A stretch of DNA of 64,000 bases from Cladocopium goreaui. Its lineage: Eukaryota > Sar > Dinophyceae > Suessiales > Symbiodiniaceae. The notes beneath the pieces are model-generated. The model made no database searches. It was not told the DNA's origin and worked only from the letters and a program-made list of their open reading frames with translations. A program made the translations under genes and the position numbers. The DNA lies in contig CAMXCT020000502.1 of NCBI GenBank assembly GCA_947184155.2, forward strand, positions 805,296-869,295, written 5' to 3'. Positions 36,201-43,455 of the stretch are shown here, in pieces. The stretch's first letter is position 1; each line of letters opens with the position of its first letter.

Positions 36201-36300
36201 GTCCGATCTGCAGTGCACCTGAAAGGCCAACACCTACGAACAGAAGCATGCAAAAGAAGGCTCTGGGAAACTTCACATTAAATTTCCCTTGCCTAACATG
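30256..36300 (-). CDS. LINE ORF2: endonuclease, reverse transcriptase and RNase H, ~2,000 aa
   Basis: In the same frame as ORF1, separated only by the TGA at 36301; the first ATG is at 36249 and a GTG is at 36276. A Cys/His-rich N-terminal ~300 aa carries repeated RPF-x-G motifs (196-254). NPGP at 379-382 precedes the APE endonuclease (Glu412, GDFN 539-542, His611). RT: IDLKKCF with Asp1134 and YADN at 1225-1228 in place of YADD. A zinc knuckle (Cys1544, Cys1547, His1555, Cys1560) follows. RNase H: Asp1624 (YTDGS), Glu1671, Asp1690, His1743, Asp1765, all present. The enzyme set would nick target DNA, copy RNA and remove the RNA strand. The hydrophobic MLLFVGVGLSG at the N-terminus resembles a signal peptide, but I doubt it acts as one. 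Confidence 0.92.
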   Translation of the reverse strand, partial: HVRQGKFNVKFPRAFFCMLLFVGVGLSGALQIGRHGCTRQFGEMHDQFAESTSGFSSGGMHNFVHCDGSQPHLGEQRRVVHAHVTTHSHAEVCGRWLDRTHQPTLCKPEVPKGDRCPNVPGCDPCHTLLSKALNVPVVAQERDLHACQSFPVHVGENHNHVDGCENWCNDKPLSVSNLHECFLIGGECIMELDDDCNGNELDGRPFRGGNEMSRQCLCKACLRSRPFSGGSGERCRPFNGDNDDGRLDEGGKHVYSLPFQGRDFGDSPHQKNDSLRQLVIGGINLFERLSSRMPFDLLFSWGLRLQERCFCHVFVRWSSTDCFRCHRREVEVSYDMFLAPTFFFCRWSRGKFCVYRYAYWPCPTYSCFHVLSMISHAQVWRVGEALNPGPVVVRTFNPAQLLGHESEICKWPDGIWTASETSHIVAALGVLKRRFHQNDVHSVFSQPVEKHSNNAGSYRGKAMGTAILSRLQLVPYPMELEHDVKASCRFSDALVHLGHGVRAYVCVAYAPPINNCTYANGEKVFLNAILPGLQRATNYKGPALITGDFNRDLGDCIFWESLRAKGWHDCAELAWMMHQKVPEPTCKDAARRSFILVNDIMAKFFKDCGTVDHHMFDAHPVLEATFDVGESPCWKQVWSLPRSVDGLLFDNAMLEKNCEVACNRRGHKFQEALALGHADKALEQLALAFDDMIRHSAVDVEGHEIPVPAACFKRCRAKAVKKKPISAHVLRPGREGDVHVSIGQISIKLKRRVTQCRRLLSLGRQLRARERNPTGENLMQCNMLWMAICSASGFHKGFQQWILDEIGWFVPSCLPERVYVEGLYEVLHDMVQKEVRGERYEQFKRFNKLSLTDLAKGGGMAYKAVKEKSAPPPTFMSYDVVQPLARQRWTLGGSQRLRYKQPCVLEVGMPVNFQGQQAILKEIDADFLHLDRTVKCRSMNDLMLTQPRKEACPQKMQSMVCDAWNQFWQAPDVVNHEADAFVQSLNDCPSCPFQEIQHDTWRRCLKGVKIKSARGACGFSMRDMQMMPDQLLTWLFMLYRAIENGMPWPSRLTLARVTMLAKPGEDNHRPTAVRPITIVSVIYRLWSRFRSLQVIQHLGALVPPQIGGIAARLSADCLNALVCDWIDEAHETGLHRCGLVIDLKKCFNLIPRSTLAKLMHKLKIPGRYITAHQSMLDGLRRLVEVAGQVGDEHFSTCGVPEGCAFSVVSMVTLTILAAEIMQDGNAGISIVMYADNWGLSAVSVSLLREAIARLERLVSSLGMEISPEKSWLWGTSTYIRRQLQHVTLNGQPVCVKLSAKDLGCDVSYSKKKCKRVAKNRLCKAVATLQRVKNRKLPRQFKGKMCATLGAGIAGFGSEFHKHTAQENHRLRAATAEALGLYKSGANAWLAVNATGQFSDPQLQLAKRKLKFFRRYLRIFPDRKEGFLNRLVNRCWKSNAGITKQLASTFNDIGWRWIDKEVMEHFSGLRMRWLEDSVPFVMRMLHKAWPYHVANQIERPMFDTETFDAASFAKSMRNRPMRHQGILQTYACGKHVTNDGLSHYASKSVNDRCVFCGEKDGKLHRLFHCSGLSDLRVKHKDVIEWLGGQNQAVWAFCLFPVVGQPLTEKVCLQIPRQNALPAQVHGRRHVYTDGSAFFNTHWDCCLAGSAVIEWQREKNVMVEVVRQILPFQDHSSYRAEVYALVLALEKFWCMDVFSDCDAVVSQFHAMGDAIKRGGKVILGQHADLWGQVLWHLQRRSEGDVQMFKVKAHVTDVNGLSEVQRLHAWGNECADQSAKNAVRLDHGPLFQKMEAIVLERGAVFQRMCAFQDLLVTVCDRFLEATPRREVPLACPDWIALTKVSGPLFVLPCPSPEYVEGCPYTAVFAKRFQCWIRGVQWGDGEPISCLEIYIAFALETGMMVPVQIRDKVYALRTDSVEADQFKLDLSRQSRVWIKFLQWWLKGIESPIQMHDVKALRPLGFSIAVKGFKKRPCLPGAIDAMNNLWRYFQQVMGTHKTMCRPWSVHTPSFAVGGA
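35131..35142 (-). other. NPGP motif (2A-like) at the start of the endonuclease domain
   Basis: VWRVGEALNPGP, residues 371-382 of the ORF2 frame. The NPGP core is the ribosome-skipping core of 2A peptides, but the D-(V/I)-E-x spacing before it is not matched (E is one position too far). Confidence 0.35.
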
Positions 36301-36303
36301 TCA
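36301..36303 (-). other. In-frame UGA separating ORF1 and ORF2
   Basis: ORF1 (start 40752) and ORF2 share one frame. After TGA the frame stays open (CAT GTT AGG CAA GGG AAA ...) into the endonuclease-RT protein. Read-through or re-initiation at 36249 would both give ORF2. Confidence 0.85.
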
Positions 36304-39300
36304 AGCCTTCTTGGCAAATGGATCATTCTTGGCTTCGGTCTTCTGTCGTTTGTCAGGATCATTGACCAATGCTTGCACCGTCTGCTCCATGTTGGCCTGC
36401 ATCTTTGTGAACATGTTCTGCATTTGGGCGATTATCTGTTGACCATTGCTGGCCACAGTTGATTCCACTTCAGCAAGTTTCTTCTGAGTGAAGGCTTGTT
36501 CCTCTCGAACCTGTCCTAGATCACTTGCAAGATTTGAGTGCGACATCTCGGCTTTGTTCTGAACCTCTTGAAGTGCGTGCGTCAGCTGCTCTATCTTGGT
36601 ATTGGCCATCTGCAGTTTTGCTTCAACAGCTTGAGAAATCTGAGTTTCAACCTGTGCACGGAATTCTGCAAACCTGGAGGTGGTGGAGACTACCCCATTT
36701 TCTTGGGTCGTGTTGACTCTGACCTCTCTGGCAACCATGGTGATAGGCACGCTGTCTTGGCCCTTATTGAGCCTTTCGACCATCATTATGGCTCCGTTGA
36801 TGATGACATGACTGTTGGCTGGGTCTGACTTGGCTGCTATGATCCACCGATTCATGCCCTGGGGACGGACAGCTGTTGCTTCCCATCCAGTCTTCTTCAG
36901 CGCTTCGGTCAATTCTTCACGGCAAACTTGTGGGACATTTCTGGCAACAAACAATACCTGATCCTGGGGACATGTCGCTGTTTCAACAAAGGCTGATTCA
37001 GGCAACAGCTGAGCTCGAATGCAAATTGCGTCCTCACGCAGGCATCTGATGGCAAAGTTTTCCCCAATTTTGGCAATTCCCAAGGCTTTGGAGCAGGCCT
37101 CTGCTTTGGCCATGACCTCACTCAACTGCTTTGCAGGCAAAGAAACTGTGGTGTACCGTGGATCATGCTTCTTGTCAAGCGTCTTTGGGTTCATGAAAAT
37201 GCCTGCAGATCCACTTCGGGGTAAAACCTGTGCAAGTAAAACATCAGCAACACGAAAGTATCCATGCCAATGATTGGCCTGTTGATGGTGTACAACTTTG
37301 TTGTCATTCCAAGCTTTGACACTCCAAACCGCCAAAAGGTTATTGCCCCTTAATGCAGGTACATGGACACCAACATAGTGCAGGGGAACAGCAGTATCTT
37401 GCCAACTTCCAACAAAGTTCTTATAAATGCCAAACTCGATGACTGTGGACGCCGTCTGCACAACATCAGCCATGGGCAGCTGCAACTTGAACTCAATGTC
37501 AGTGTCACCAAACTGTAACAGACATGCTTTGACAATCACTGGCGACCCATTGGACAAGTGAGCAGGCATCGAAAACGTACTTCCCAATTGTTGCACCCCT
37601 TCTCCAATGACCAACAGGGCTAACGGATCACACGACCGAGCCAAAACTTGCATACATCTCTGCGCTTCTGCTGGCGACACTATGCATAAGCCTGACTGGT
37701 CCGGCCCAAAACGGCTGGTTTCCAACATTTGCACCTTTTTTCCTTCTGCTTGAAAGTGAGCAGGATCCACCTGAATGGCATGAGCTTCTGGTGTAAAGGT
37801 TTTGGGTTTCTTGACTTCACTCTTTGTCGAAGGCTTTTCTTTTCGATTCTTTTGTTGAAATGCCTTCAGCTCGGCAGGTAAAATCAAACGAAAACGTGCC
37901 TCACTTGCCAGCTCTTTGAGAGTCTTCCATGTACCTGCCTCCTGTGGATCACCAAGTGCATTCAGTTTGTCATACTGAATCTTACTCAACAAGTCCGTAA
38001 CCCTGTCTACAACAGCGTCTTGTGGAACTCCTCGATCAGTGAGCATGGACTTCAATTTACTTTTCAACATCTCATTCTTTTCAGCCTTTCCACCTCCCAT
38101 CAAAGGACAGATTCTCACGTCAAGCACTGCCGCTTCATTGATGTACTCTGCACGCATCAAAGGGTCAACAACTTGCCCATTCTGTGAGGCAATCATGCTT
38201 GTGAAGACCTTTGACATGGTCAGGTAGCTCGCAGCGATTTCTGCTACAGTTGCATCATTGGGACATTTGATTTCGCAAGGTTTTGCTCGAAAGGGCGATC
38301 TGACCACCAAAGTTCGACAATCTTTCACAATTTTGGATTGCACCGATGGGGTATCAATCTCTTGCGTCCATCTGACCTTCGTGACCTCAGTTCTTGGGAA
38401 TGGACGTGCGCCATCCCCTTGGATGGTAAACTTCACAACTGAGTTGACCTGGGCATTTGGTGCAAGTTCCACCGTGTCACTAAAAACACTCCATGGCGTG
38501 TTGGCATGCAAATCCGGGAAAAGCATCTGAACAATTCCTGACACTGTTGCCTGAGCATCGGCTGCACATGTTCGCACAATCTTCCTGTTGGGATGTCGGA
38601 CACACCATCTGGCATCATGAGCAGACGGCACAAATCCAGGATCCTTGACTTGGCGACCGCTTCTTTCCCATGACACATACGCTGGTAAGCAGGCCTTGAA
38701 CTTCAGGTCAAACTCCACAGTATCATATTGGCCCAGGAAGGCATTGTCTGGGATTTCGATCCTACCATGAAACATGGACAAAGACTCCGGGTTGCAGCCG
38801 ACTTCACAAGCCATGTACGACAATGCAGTACGTGCTGTCCATGTAACATCGGCTTGCAGCTTCAGAGTAAGCGGCATTGATTCTTCTCGGCATGTGAGGA
38901 CAGAGAAGACTGGATCAAACACAAGCTTCTGCATGGCTTTGTTGGGCAGAGCCTGGTTCCATTCCATCTTGACGTCATCAACCCTCAAGCTAAGGAAATG
39001 GCAGGCATCAGCATGTGGCATCCCTTTTCTGACAGTCGTACCAATTTTATCACCCTCACGCACATTGACAAACATGACCCAATGCTTTTCCATGTGTTCC
39101 AAAATGACCAACTTGTTGCCCCCAACTGCAGCAAGGGTAGCATTCCACCTAGGGTCATTGGCTTGCACAAACTTGGGACACTTCTCGAATGCTTTTGTCG
39201 AGGCAACACCGTCTTCATCTTCATCATCAACTTGAATAGGGACGGTTGGAGGCACCTCCTCATTCCTACTTTTCTTTGCTGCAGGCTCATTGTCACACTC

Positions 39301-40752
39301 AACCAGCTTCCACAAGCCTGCGGCCTTGACTGATTCAAAACAGGAAAGTTGCATACCTGCTTGAACAACCTCCAACACATGTTTTGCTGGGTCGACATGT
39401 CCAACCCACGGTGAATCTTTTCCCAACAGCACGCATGTTCTATGGATGGCAAGCCACGCATGAACTGCTGACAATCCATTTCCAGCTTGTTTCCATGCTT
39501 CATGAACATTGGAACTCAGGATGGTCTCTGGCTTGTATGCCATCGCAGCTAACATTTCCCATGGTGACAACATGCGAATGCCTTGACCATCACGGATCAA
39601 CATCGTCTGCAACCCCTTTTCCTTCAACAAGCTCATGTCAAGTTCATGTTGTTTGCCGTATGTAGCCATGAAACATGGGCATTGCTGGCCAACTTTTACA
39701 ACACGACCCTCAATCAAGGCATCATGTGTCATGCCGGCACATGAACCTTTCAACCACCATGGTGCAACATCGGGGTCACCAAGCAACTGCAAGGCCTCAT
39801 TAGGAATCATCAACTCCTCCCTTTCAGCAGGCTGGCATCGTTTGTGTTCCATGTCAAAGGTCCCTAACTTGGGCGTCTTGGCAACGCAGGCAAACATGCA
39901 ACTGGCGAAATTCACATAGTTGGCGATTTTCACACGTCCCTCATCAACAACCACTTCATTGCTGACAAAAGTTCCTAACCACCTATCTCGACGAACAGGC
40001 AGCAACTGATGGCATGCAAAAACCCCTTGTGTCCTAAGGGTCAACCCTTGCTCAGCAACTTTACGTACCATCTCTTTGAAATCACCATGCTTCGGCAAAC
40101 CTGCAACATTCTCAACCACTACAACAGAAATTCTCATGAACACAGCCCATTCCAGGTGAGTGAGAAAAATTCTTCCGTCTTCACATGTCAAACCCTTGTT
40201 ATTGCCAGCACCGGACCAAGGTTGGCATGGCGGGGAACCAACCACACGGTCCACATTAGCCAGTCCAGCAGCAACCCACACCAGTGGATTCTCCACCTTA
40301 TCGGCCAACACACATACTGGAAAATGTTCACCATTGAGCACCCTGTCAACATACGATTTGGCATCAATGCATGGGGCATCCATCTGTGCGGCACAAACCT
40401 TTGCAGTTTCTAAGTCGGCTTCAACCAACAAAACTGGCTGGTCATCAAAATGCTTCAACACCTGTGTCCATCCAGCAAGACCTGCGAAAGTCTCCATGGT
40501 ATTCAATCGCCCACGTTTCTCAGAGGCATGCATGAAAATCATGGCTCCGTCTTTACTCATGGCATAGAACTGGAGTTCACCTTCATACCATTGTGTCTGG
40601 AATCCCTTGATGGAAATGAGACCGCCCACATGAAAATGCTGAGACCATTGCACATCGGTATGCAAGATCCCCTTGACACCACCAAATGAGATTCGATGAG
40701 CTGAAAACCCCACTGAATCAACTTGCATCACCAACGCTTTGTCAGGATCCAT
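36301..40752 (-). CDS. LINE ORF1: C5-cytosine DNA methyltransferase fusion, 1,483 aa
   Basis: Starts at ATG 40752 and ends with TGA at 36301-36303. Residues ~84-440 form a DNMT: motif I ETFAGLAGW (87-95), motif IV GSPPCQPWS with catalytic Cys176, motif VI ENV (214-216), motif VIII RRDR (254-257) and motif X AGNG (423-426). All key residues are present, so it should transfer methyl groups from SAM to cytosine. A middle region without known domains follows. Next comes a ubiquitin-like segment (~812-888) ending in GGGK, a Lys-rich stretch and a predicted coiled coil (~1364-1465) as in other LINE ORF1 proteins. Likely role: methylating element DNA and/or packaging RNA; the second is inferred only from position and coiled coil. 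Confidence 0.93.
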   Translation of the reverse strand: MDPDKALVMQVDSVGFSAHRISFGGVKGILHTDVQWSQHFHVGGLISIKGFQTQWYEGELQFYAMSKDGAMIFMHASEKRGRLNTMETFAGLAGWTQVLKHFDDQPVLLVEADLETAKVCAAQMDAPCIDAKSYVDRVLNGEHFPVCVLADKVENPLVWVAAGLANVDRVVGSPPCQPWSGAGNNKGLTCEDGRIFLTHLEWAVFMRISVVVVENVAGLPKHGDFKEMVRKVAEQGLTLRTQGVFACHQLLPVRRDRWLGTFVSNEVVVDEGRVKIANYVNFASCMFACVAKTPKLGTFDMEHKRCQPAEREELMIPNEALQLLGDPDVAPWWLKGSCAGMTHDALIEGRVVKVGQQCPCFMATYGKQHELDMSLLKEKGLQTMLIRDGQGIRMLSPWEMLAAMAYKPETILSSNVHEAWKQAGNGLSAVHAWLAIHRTCVLLGKDSPWVGHVDPAKHVLEVVQAGMQLSCFESVKAAGLWKLVECDNEPAAKKSRNEEVPPTVPIQVDDEDEDGVASTKAFEKCPKFVQANDPRWNATLAAVGGNKLVILEHMEKHWVMFVNVREGDKIGTTVRKGMPHADACHFLSLRVDDVKMEWNQALPNKAMQKLVFDPVFSVLTCREESMPLTLKLQADVTWTARTALSYMACEVGCNPESLSMFHGRIEIPDNAFLGQYDTVEFDLKFKACLPAYVSWERSGRQVKDPGFVPSAHDARWCVRHPNRKIVRTCAADAQATVSGIVQMLFPDLHANTPWSVFSDTVELAPNAQVNSVVKFTIQGDGARPFPRTEVTKVRWTQEIDTPSVQSKIVKDCRTLVVRSPFRAKPCEIKCPNDATVAEIAASYLTMSKVFTSMIASQNGQVVDPLMRAEYINEAAVLDVRICPLMGGGKAEKNEMLKSKLKSMLTDRGVPQDAVVDRVTDLLSKIQYDKLNALGDPQEAGTWKTLKELASEARFRLILPAELKAFQQKNRKEKPSTKSEVKKPKTFTPEAHAIQVDPAHFQAEGKKVQMLETSRFGPDQSGLCIVSPAEAQRCMQVLARSCDPLALLVIGEGVQQLGSTFSMPAHLSNGSPVIVKACLLQFGDTDIEFKLQLPMADVVQTASTVIEFGIYKNFVGSWQDTAVPLHYVGVHVPALRGNNLLAVWSVKAWNDNKVVHHQQANHWHGYFRVADVLLAQVLPRSGSAGIFMNPKTLDKKHDPRYTTVSLPAKQLSEVMAKAEACSKALGIAKIGENFAIRCLREDAICIRAQLLPESAFVETATCPQDQVLFVARNVPQVCREELTEALKKTGWEATAVRPQGMNRWIIAAKSDPANSHVIINGAIMMVERLNKGQDSVPITMVAREVRVNTTQENGVVSTTSRFAEFRAQVETQISQAVEAKLQMANTKIEQLTHALQEVQNKAEMSHSNLASDLGQVREEQAFTQKKLAEVESTVASNGQQIIAQMQNMFTKMQANMEQTVQALVNDPDKRQKTEAKNDPFAKKA
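38089..38319 (-). other. Ubiquitin-like (beta-grasp) segment in LINE ORF1
   Basis: Residues ~812-888: a first strand (RTLVVRSPF), a short helix after DATVAEIAASYL, an (A)SQNGQVVD strand and a final strand AVLDVRICPLMGGGK. Length, order and the Gly-Gly ending fit a ubiquitin-like fold. This is pattern-based inference. A less clear repeat of the pattern is at residues ~612-690. Confidence 0.4.
39433..40503 (-). other. C5-cytosine methyltransferase domain within LINE ORF1
   Basis: Residues 84-440, about 357 aa, a usual size for a bacterial-type or small eukaryotic DNMT catalytic domain. The target-recognition region between motifs VIII and X (about residues 260-420) contains MTHDAL and GQQCPC blocks. 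No CXXC, BAH or PWWP domain is attached. Confidence 0.9.
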
Positions 40753-40845
40753 GGCACCCTAAAGCAAAACAATGAAAGACAACACCGGTCTTCGGTTGAT
40801 TCCAGCCTACCAACTGGGAGGTACCGGACCACTTGGGCACAGAGG

Positions 40846-40863
40846 CTGAAAAATATTAGTCAA
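40846..40863. repeat. Target-site duplication of the LINE, right copy
   Basis: Exact 18-bp match to 30149-30166. Confidence 0.95.
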
Positions 40864-40922
40864 TGGAAAGGATTATCCCATGTATTATGGAAAAATAAAA
40901 AATGTTCCAAACCACCAACCAG
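40864..40922. repeat. Family B MITE, right part, cut by the LINE
   Basis: Continues the copy begun at 30125; ends CCAAACCACCAACCAG. Confidence 0.9.
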
Positions 40923-42010
40923 TAGAGTCTTATAGGGATTAGGGATCATTAATCCATCAATATAGAATATTATAATCCATTAATCCATTAATATAAACCA
41001 TTACACCATATCTATCAAATGATTAATAATCCGACTTAATGATTAATATAGAGTATGATAATCCATTAATCCATTTATCCATTTTAATCGAGTAATGGAT
41101 TATTAATTGGGGATCAAATACTGGATTATTAATGGATATGACTTATTATCATAGAGTATTATAATGGATTAAATGAATTAATTAATGGATTAATGGATTA
41201 TCAAACGTATTATTATTGTATACTGAATTGGATCCATCAATTACTGATATATCCCATTACTTCATAATTATATAATAATTGGATAATTAAATGTATCCAT
41301 TATTAATGTATCATTACTATATAATGGATCGTTTATATAATAAAATAATGATAAAATGGATCCATCATATAAATATCCATCATAATAATTATCTATTAAA
41401 ATTGTCATTACTATATCATGTATCCAATTGTTATGATCGTTTATGATGTAACGATATTATGCAATGATGGACTATGTAATAATCGATATGATATATCTAT
41501 CTTGATATGATTTAATGGATTACAGAGTAGATAATGGATTATGGATTAACCAGTATATAGATGTAATAGTCCGTATATCATAATAATAATCTGATGATAA
41601 TAATAGAATGATGAATAATCCGATACAATCAATAGAGTATCATATCGGATTGATTGAGTATATCATAGAGTATTATATGGGATTATTACATCATTAAATG
41701 GACTAAGTAAATAATGGGTTATGTTTAAGTATAATACTTCTATGGATTATGCATTATCTGTTTATCATGGAGATAATGGACTAAGTGTATGGAATGTATA
41801 TTCATATAAAAACATCATTTAAATATCACATGGATTAAATTGAATATGGAAATATGGTTCACAGCTTCAATGGAATGTAAATATGGATACGTAGTGTCTG
41901 TTTATGATAGAGATATCATAAGGAGATGGCTGTGAGTCAAAAACCCTGGTACTCTTCTGTTCACCCAAAATTAGCTGGGATTTGCTGGGATCTGAATAAC
42001 TCCTCAAATA
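40923..42010. repeat. AT-rich degenerate (ATTAATGGAT)-type repeats
   Basis: About 1.1 kb dominated by variants of ATTAATGGATTAT, TATAGAGTATTATAA and GGATTA on both strands. AGTAGAGTCTTATAGGGATTAGGGATCATTAATCCAT recurs in part at 43334 and 57392, right after family B copies. No coding sequence seen. Confidence 0.75.
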
Positions 42011-42118
42011 TACCCTCTGGTAAACAAACATAGCTATTGAAAATGGCCATAGAAATAGTGAATTTTCGCATTAAACATGGTGATTTTCCATAGTTATGTA
42101 AACGTTTACCAGAGGGTA
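42011..42118. repeat. Family A MITE
   Basis: Complete 108-bp copy between the LINE and the third gene. Confidence 0.9.
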
Positions 42119-43109
42119 GCAATAGGCTTTAATACATCCCCACATCATGGAAGTGGACACATACTGAGGATATAATGCTTGAATATGGTTGATAGGTGTC
42201 CTTACTCGGGTTAGTTAGTCCCCAAGCCAGGTACAACTCCCTATTCCATAATCAATTCATGGCTAATCTTAGATACCCTGCAAAAACTGAATTCTTAGCT
42301 CATCAGTAGATCTCCACATTCATAGCAAATGATTCAAGTACTCAGCTATCCATTCAATATTTACCCAGTAATGGAGATATACTGAGGGTATGATTGAATT
42401 AGAACTTAACCAACAATAAACATCTGGTAAACATTGCGGATTTAACCGACAAAAATGGTAGTTTACAGTAATCATTAAAAGAAGTAATTAGGTAACCATC
42501 AAATTTCCCTATCTATCTGGGTAAATTATAATATTTCACTAACCTGAATAGTTCGGCCATGGCTGGGGATAATTTCCCTAACATAAACCATGATTTCCAG
42601 GCTTCGGGAGAACAGTGAGGTCGTTATGATTTACCCAGATCTATGCAATGAATAGAAATGAGTTTGGATCACGGCGATACGATGGGGAGATCGCGGGATT
42701 GAAATTTAACTGAGAAAACCAGGTTTCAAAATATCCATGGGTAACGAACTTGATATGATTAATTTGGGTTTGTCCAAAAAATGGGAGATATCAGATACCA
42801 CCCTTAAAACGGCGGATTGTCAACGGAGAAATTTCGATGATGAAGCATGAAATTTCAGGGTACCCCTATTCTCAAACAAACCCAAATGGGAGATGTACAT
42901 GAAAAAAACAGCCAAAGTGGGTGTTTAACCAACAATAAAACACATTAAATATTTAAATGTATTAAGTAAGCACTACACATTGAGAATTGGGATGTATCAT
43001 GACTGGTGGTTCACATGGTTCACATGTAGGTGTATGCTTGAAACAATGATGCTGAAGCATTGGATTTTTGGGGTTATTCCTCATTTCAACAAAAACGCAT
43101 CCAGTTTTG
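42119..43109. other. Intergenic, diverged hairpins only
   Basis: Contains a hairpin at about 42520-42645 (GGGTAAATTATAATATTTCAC ... GTGAGGTCGTTATGATTTACCC; relative at 10004-10104) and one at 42763-42890 (GGTTTGTCC ... AAACAAACCC). No exon I can support. Confidence 0.6.
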
Positions 43110-43219
43110 CTGGTTGGTGGTTGACCTACCCATCTGAAAAATGATGGAGTTCGTCAGTTGGGAAAAATATATTCCCAATATATGTAAAAATAATCCAAAT
43201 GTTCCAAACCACCAATCAG
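43110..43219. repeat. Family B MITE
   Basis: Complete. A second, 5'-truncated copy follows at about 43262-43333. Confidence 0.85.
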
Positions 43220-43455
43220 ATTGCCATTTTCCAAAACAGGATCAATTGTTTCCAAAACAGGATATTAGTCAGTTGGGATGATTATTCCCAATATATGGAA
43301 AGTCATACAATTCATGTTCCAAACCACCATCCAGTAGAGTCTTATAGGGATTAGGGATCATTAATCCATTAATATAGAGTATTATAATCCGTTAATCCAT
43401 TAATTTTTGATCCATCCAGTTTTGAAATGGCTACTTTTGAACACTTGACACCGAC

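Larger units (their letters stand above)
30167..40845 (-). mobile_element. DNMT-bearing LINE-like retrotransposon, apparently full length
   Basis: 10.7 kb, minus strand, with two large intact ORFs, an 18-bp target duplication and a short AAAA 3' end. The 5' leader is 93 bp (40753-40845) and the 3' tail after ORF2 is 89 bp. ORF1 has a C5-cytosine methyltransferase; ORF2 has an APE-type endonuclease, RT and RNase H. LINEs with captured DNMTs have been reported from dinoflagellates; this appears to be one. It lies between the first exon of the RBM39-like gene and the 3' end of the 43.5-56.5 kb gene. No debilitating frameshift is seen, and the only interruption is one in-frame TGA between the ORFs, so the copy is probably young. 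No LTRs are present. Confidence 0.93.

Noticed and set aside
36250-36276. Signal peptide at the LINE ORF2 N-terminus (MLLFVGVGLSG)
   Set aside because: The segment lies just downstream of ORF1's stop in a retrotransposon enzyme that works in the nucleus; hydrophobicity alone is not enough.
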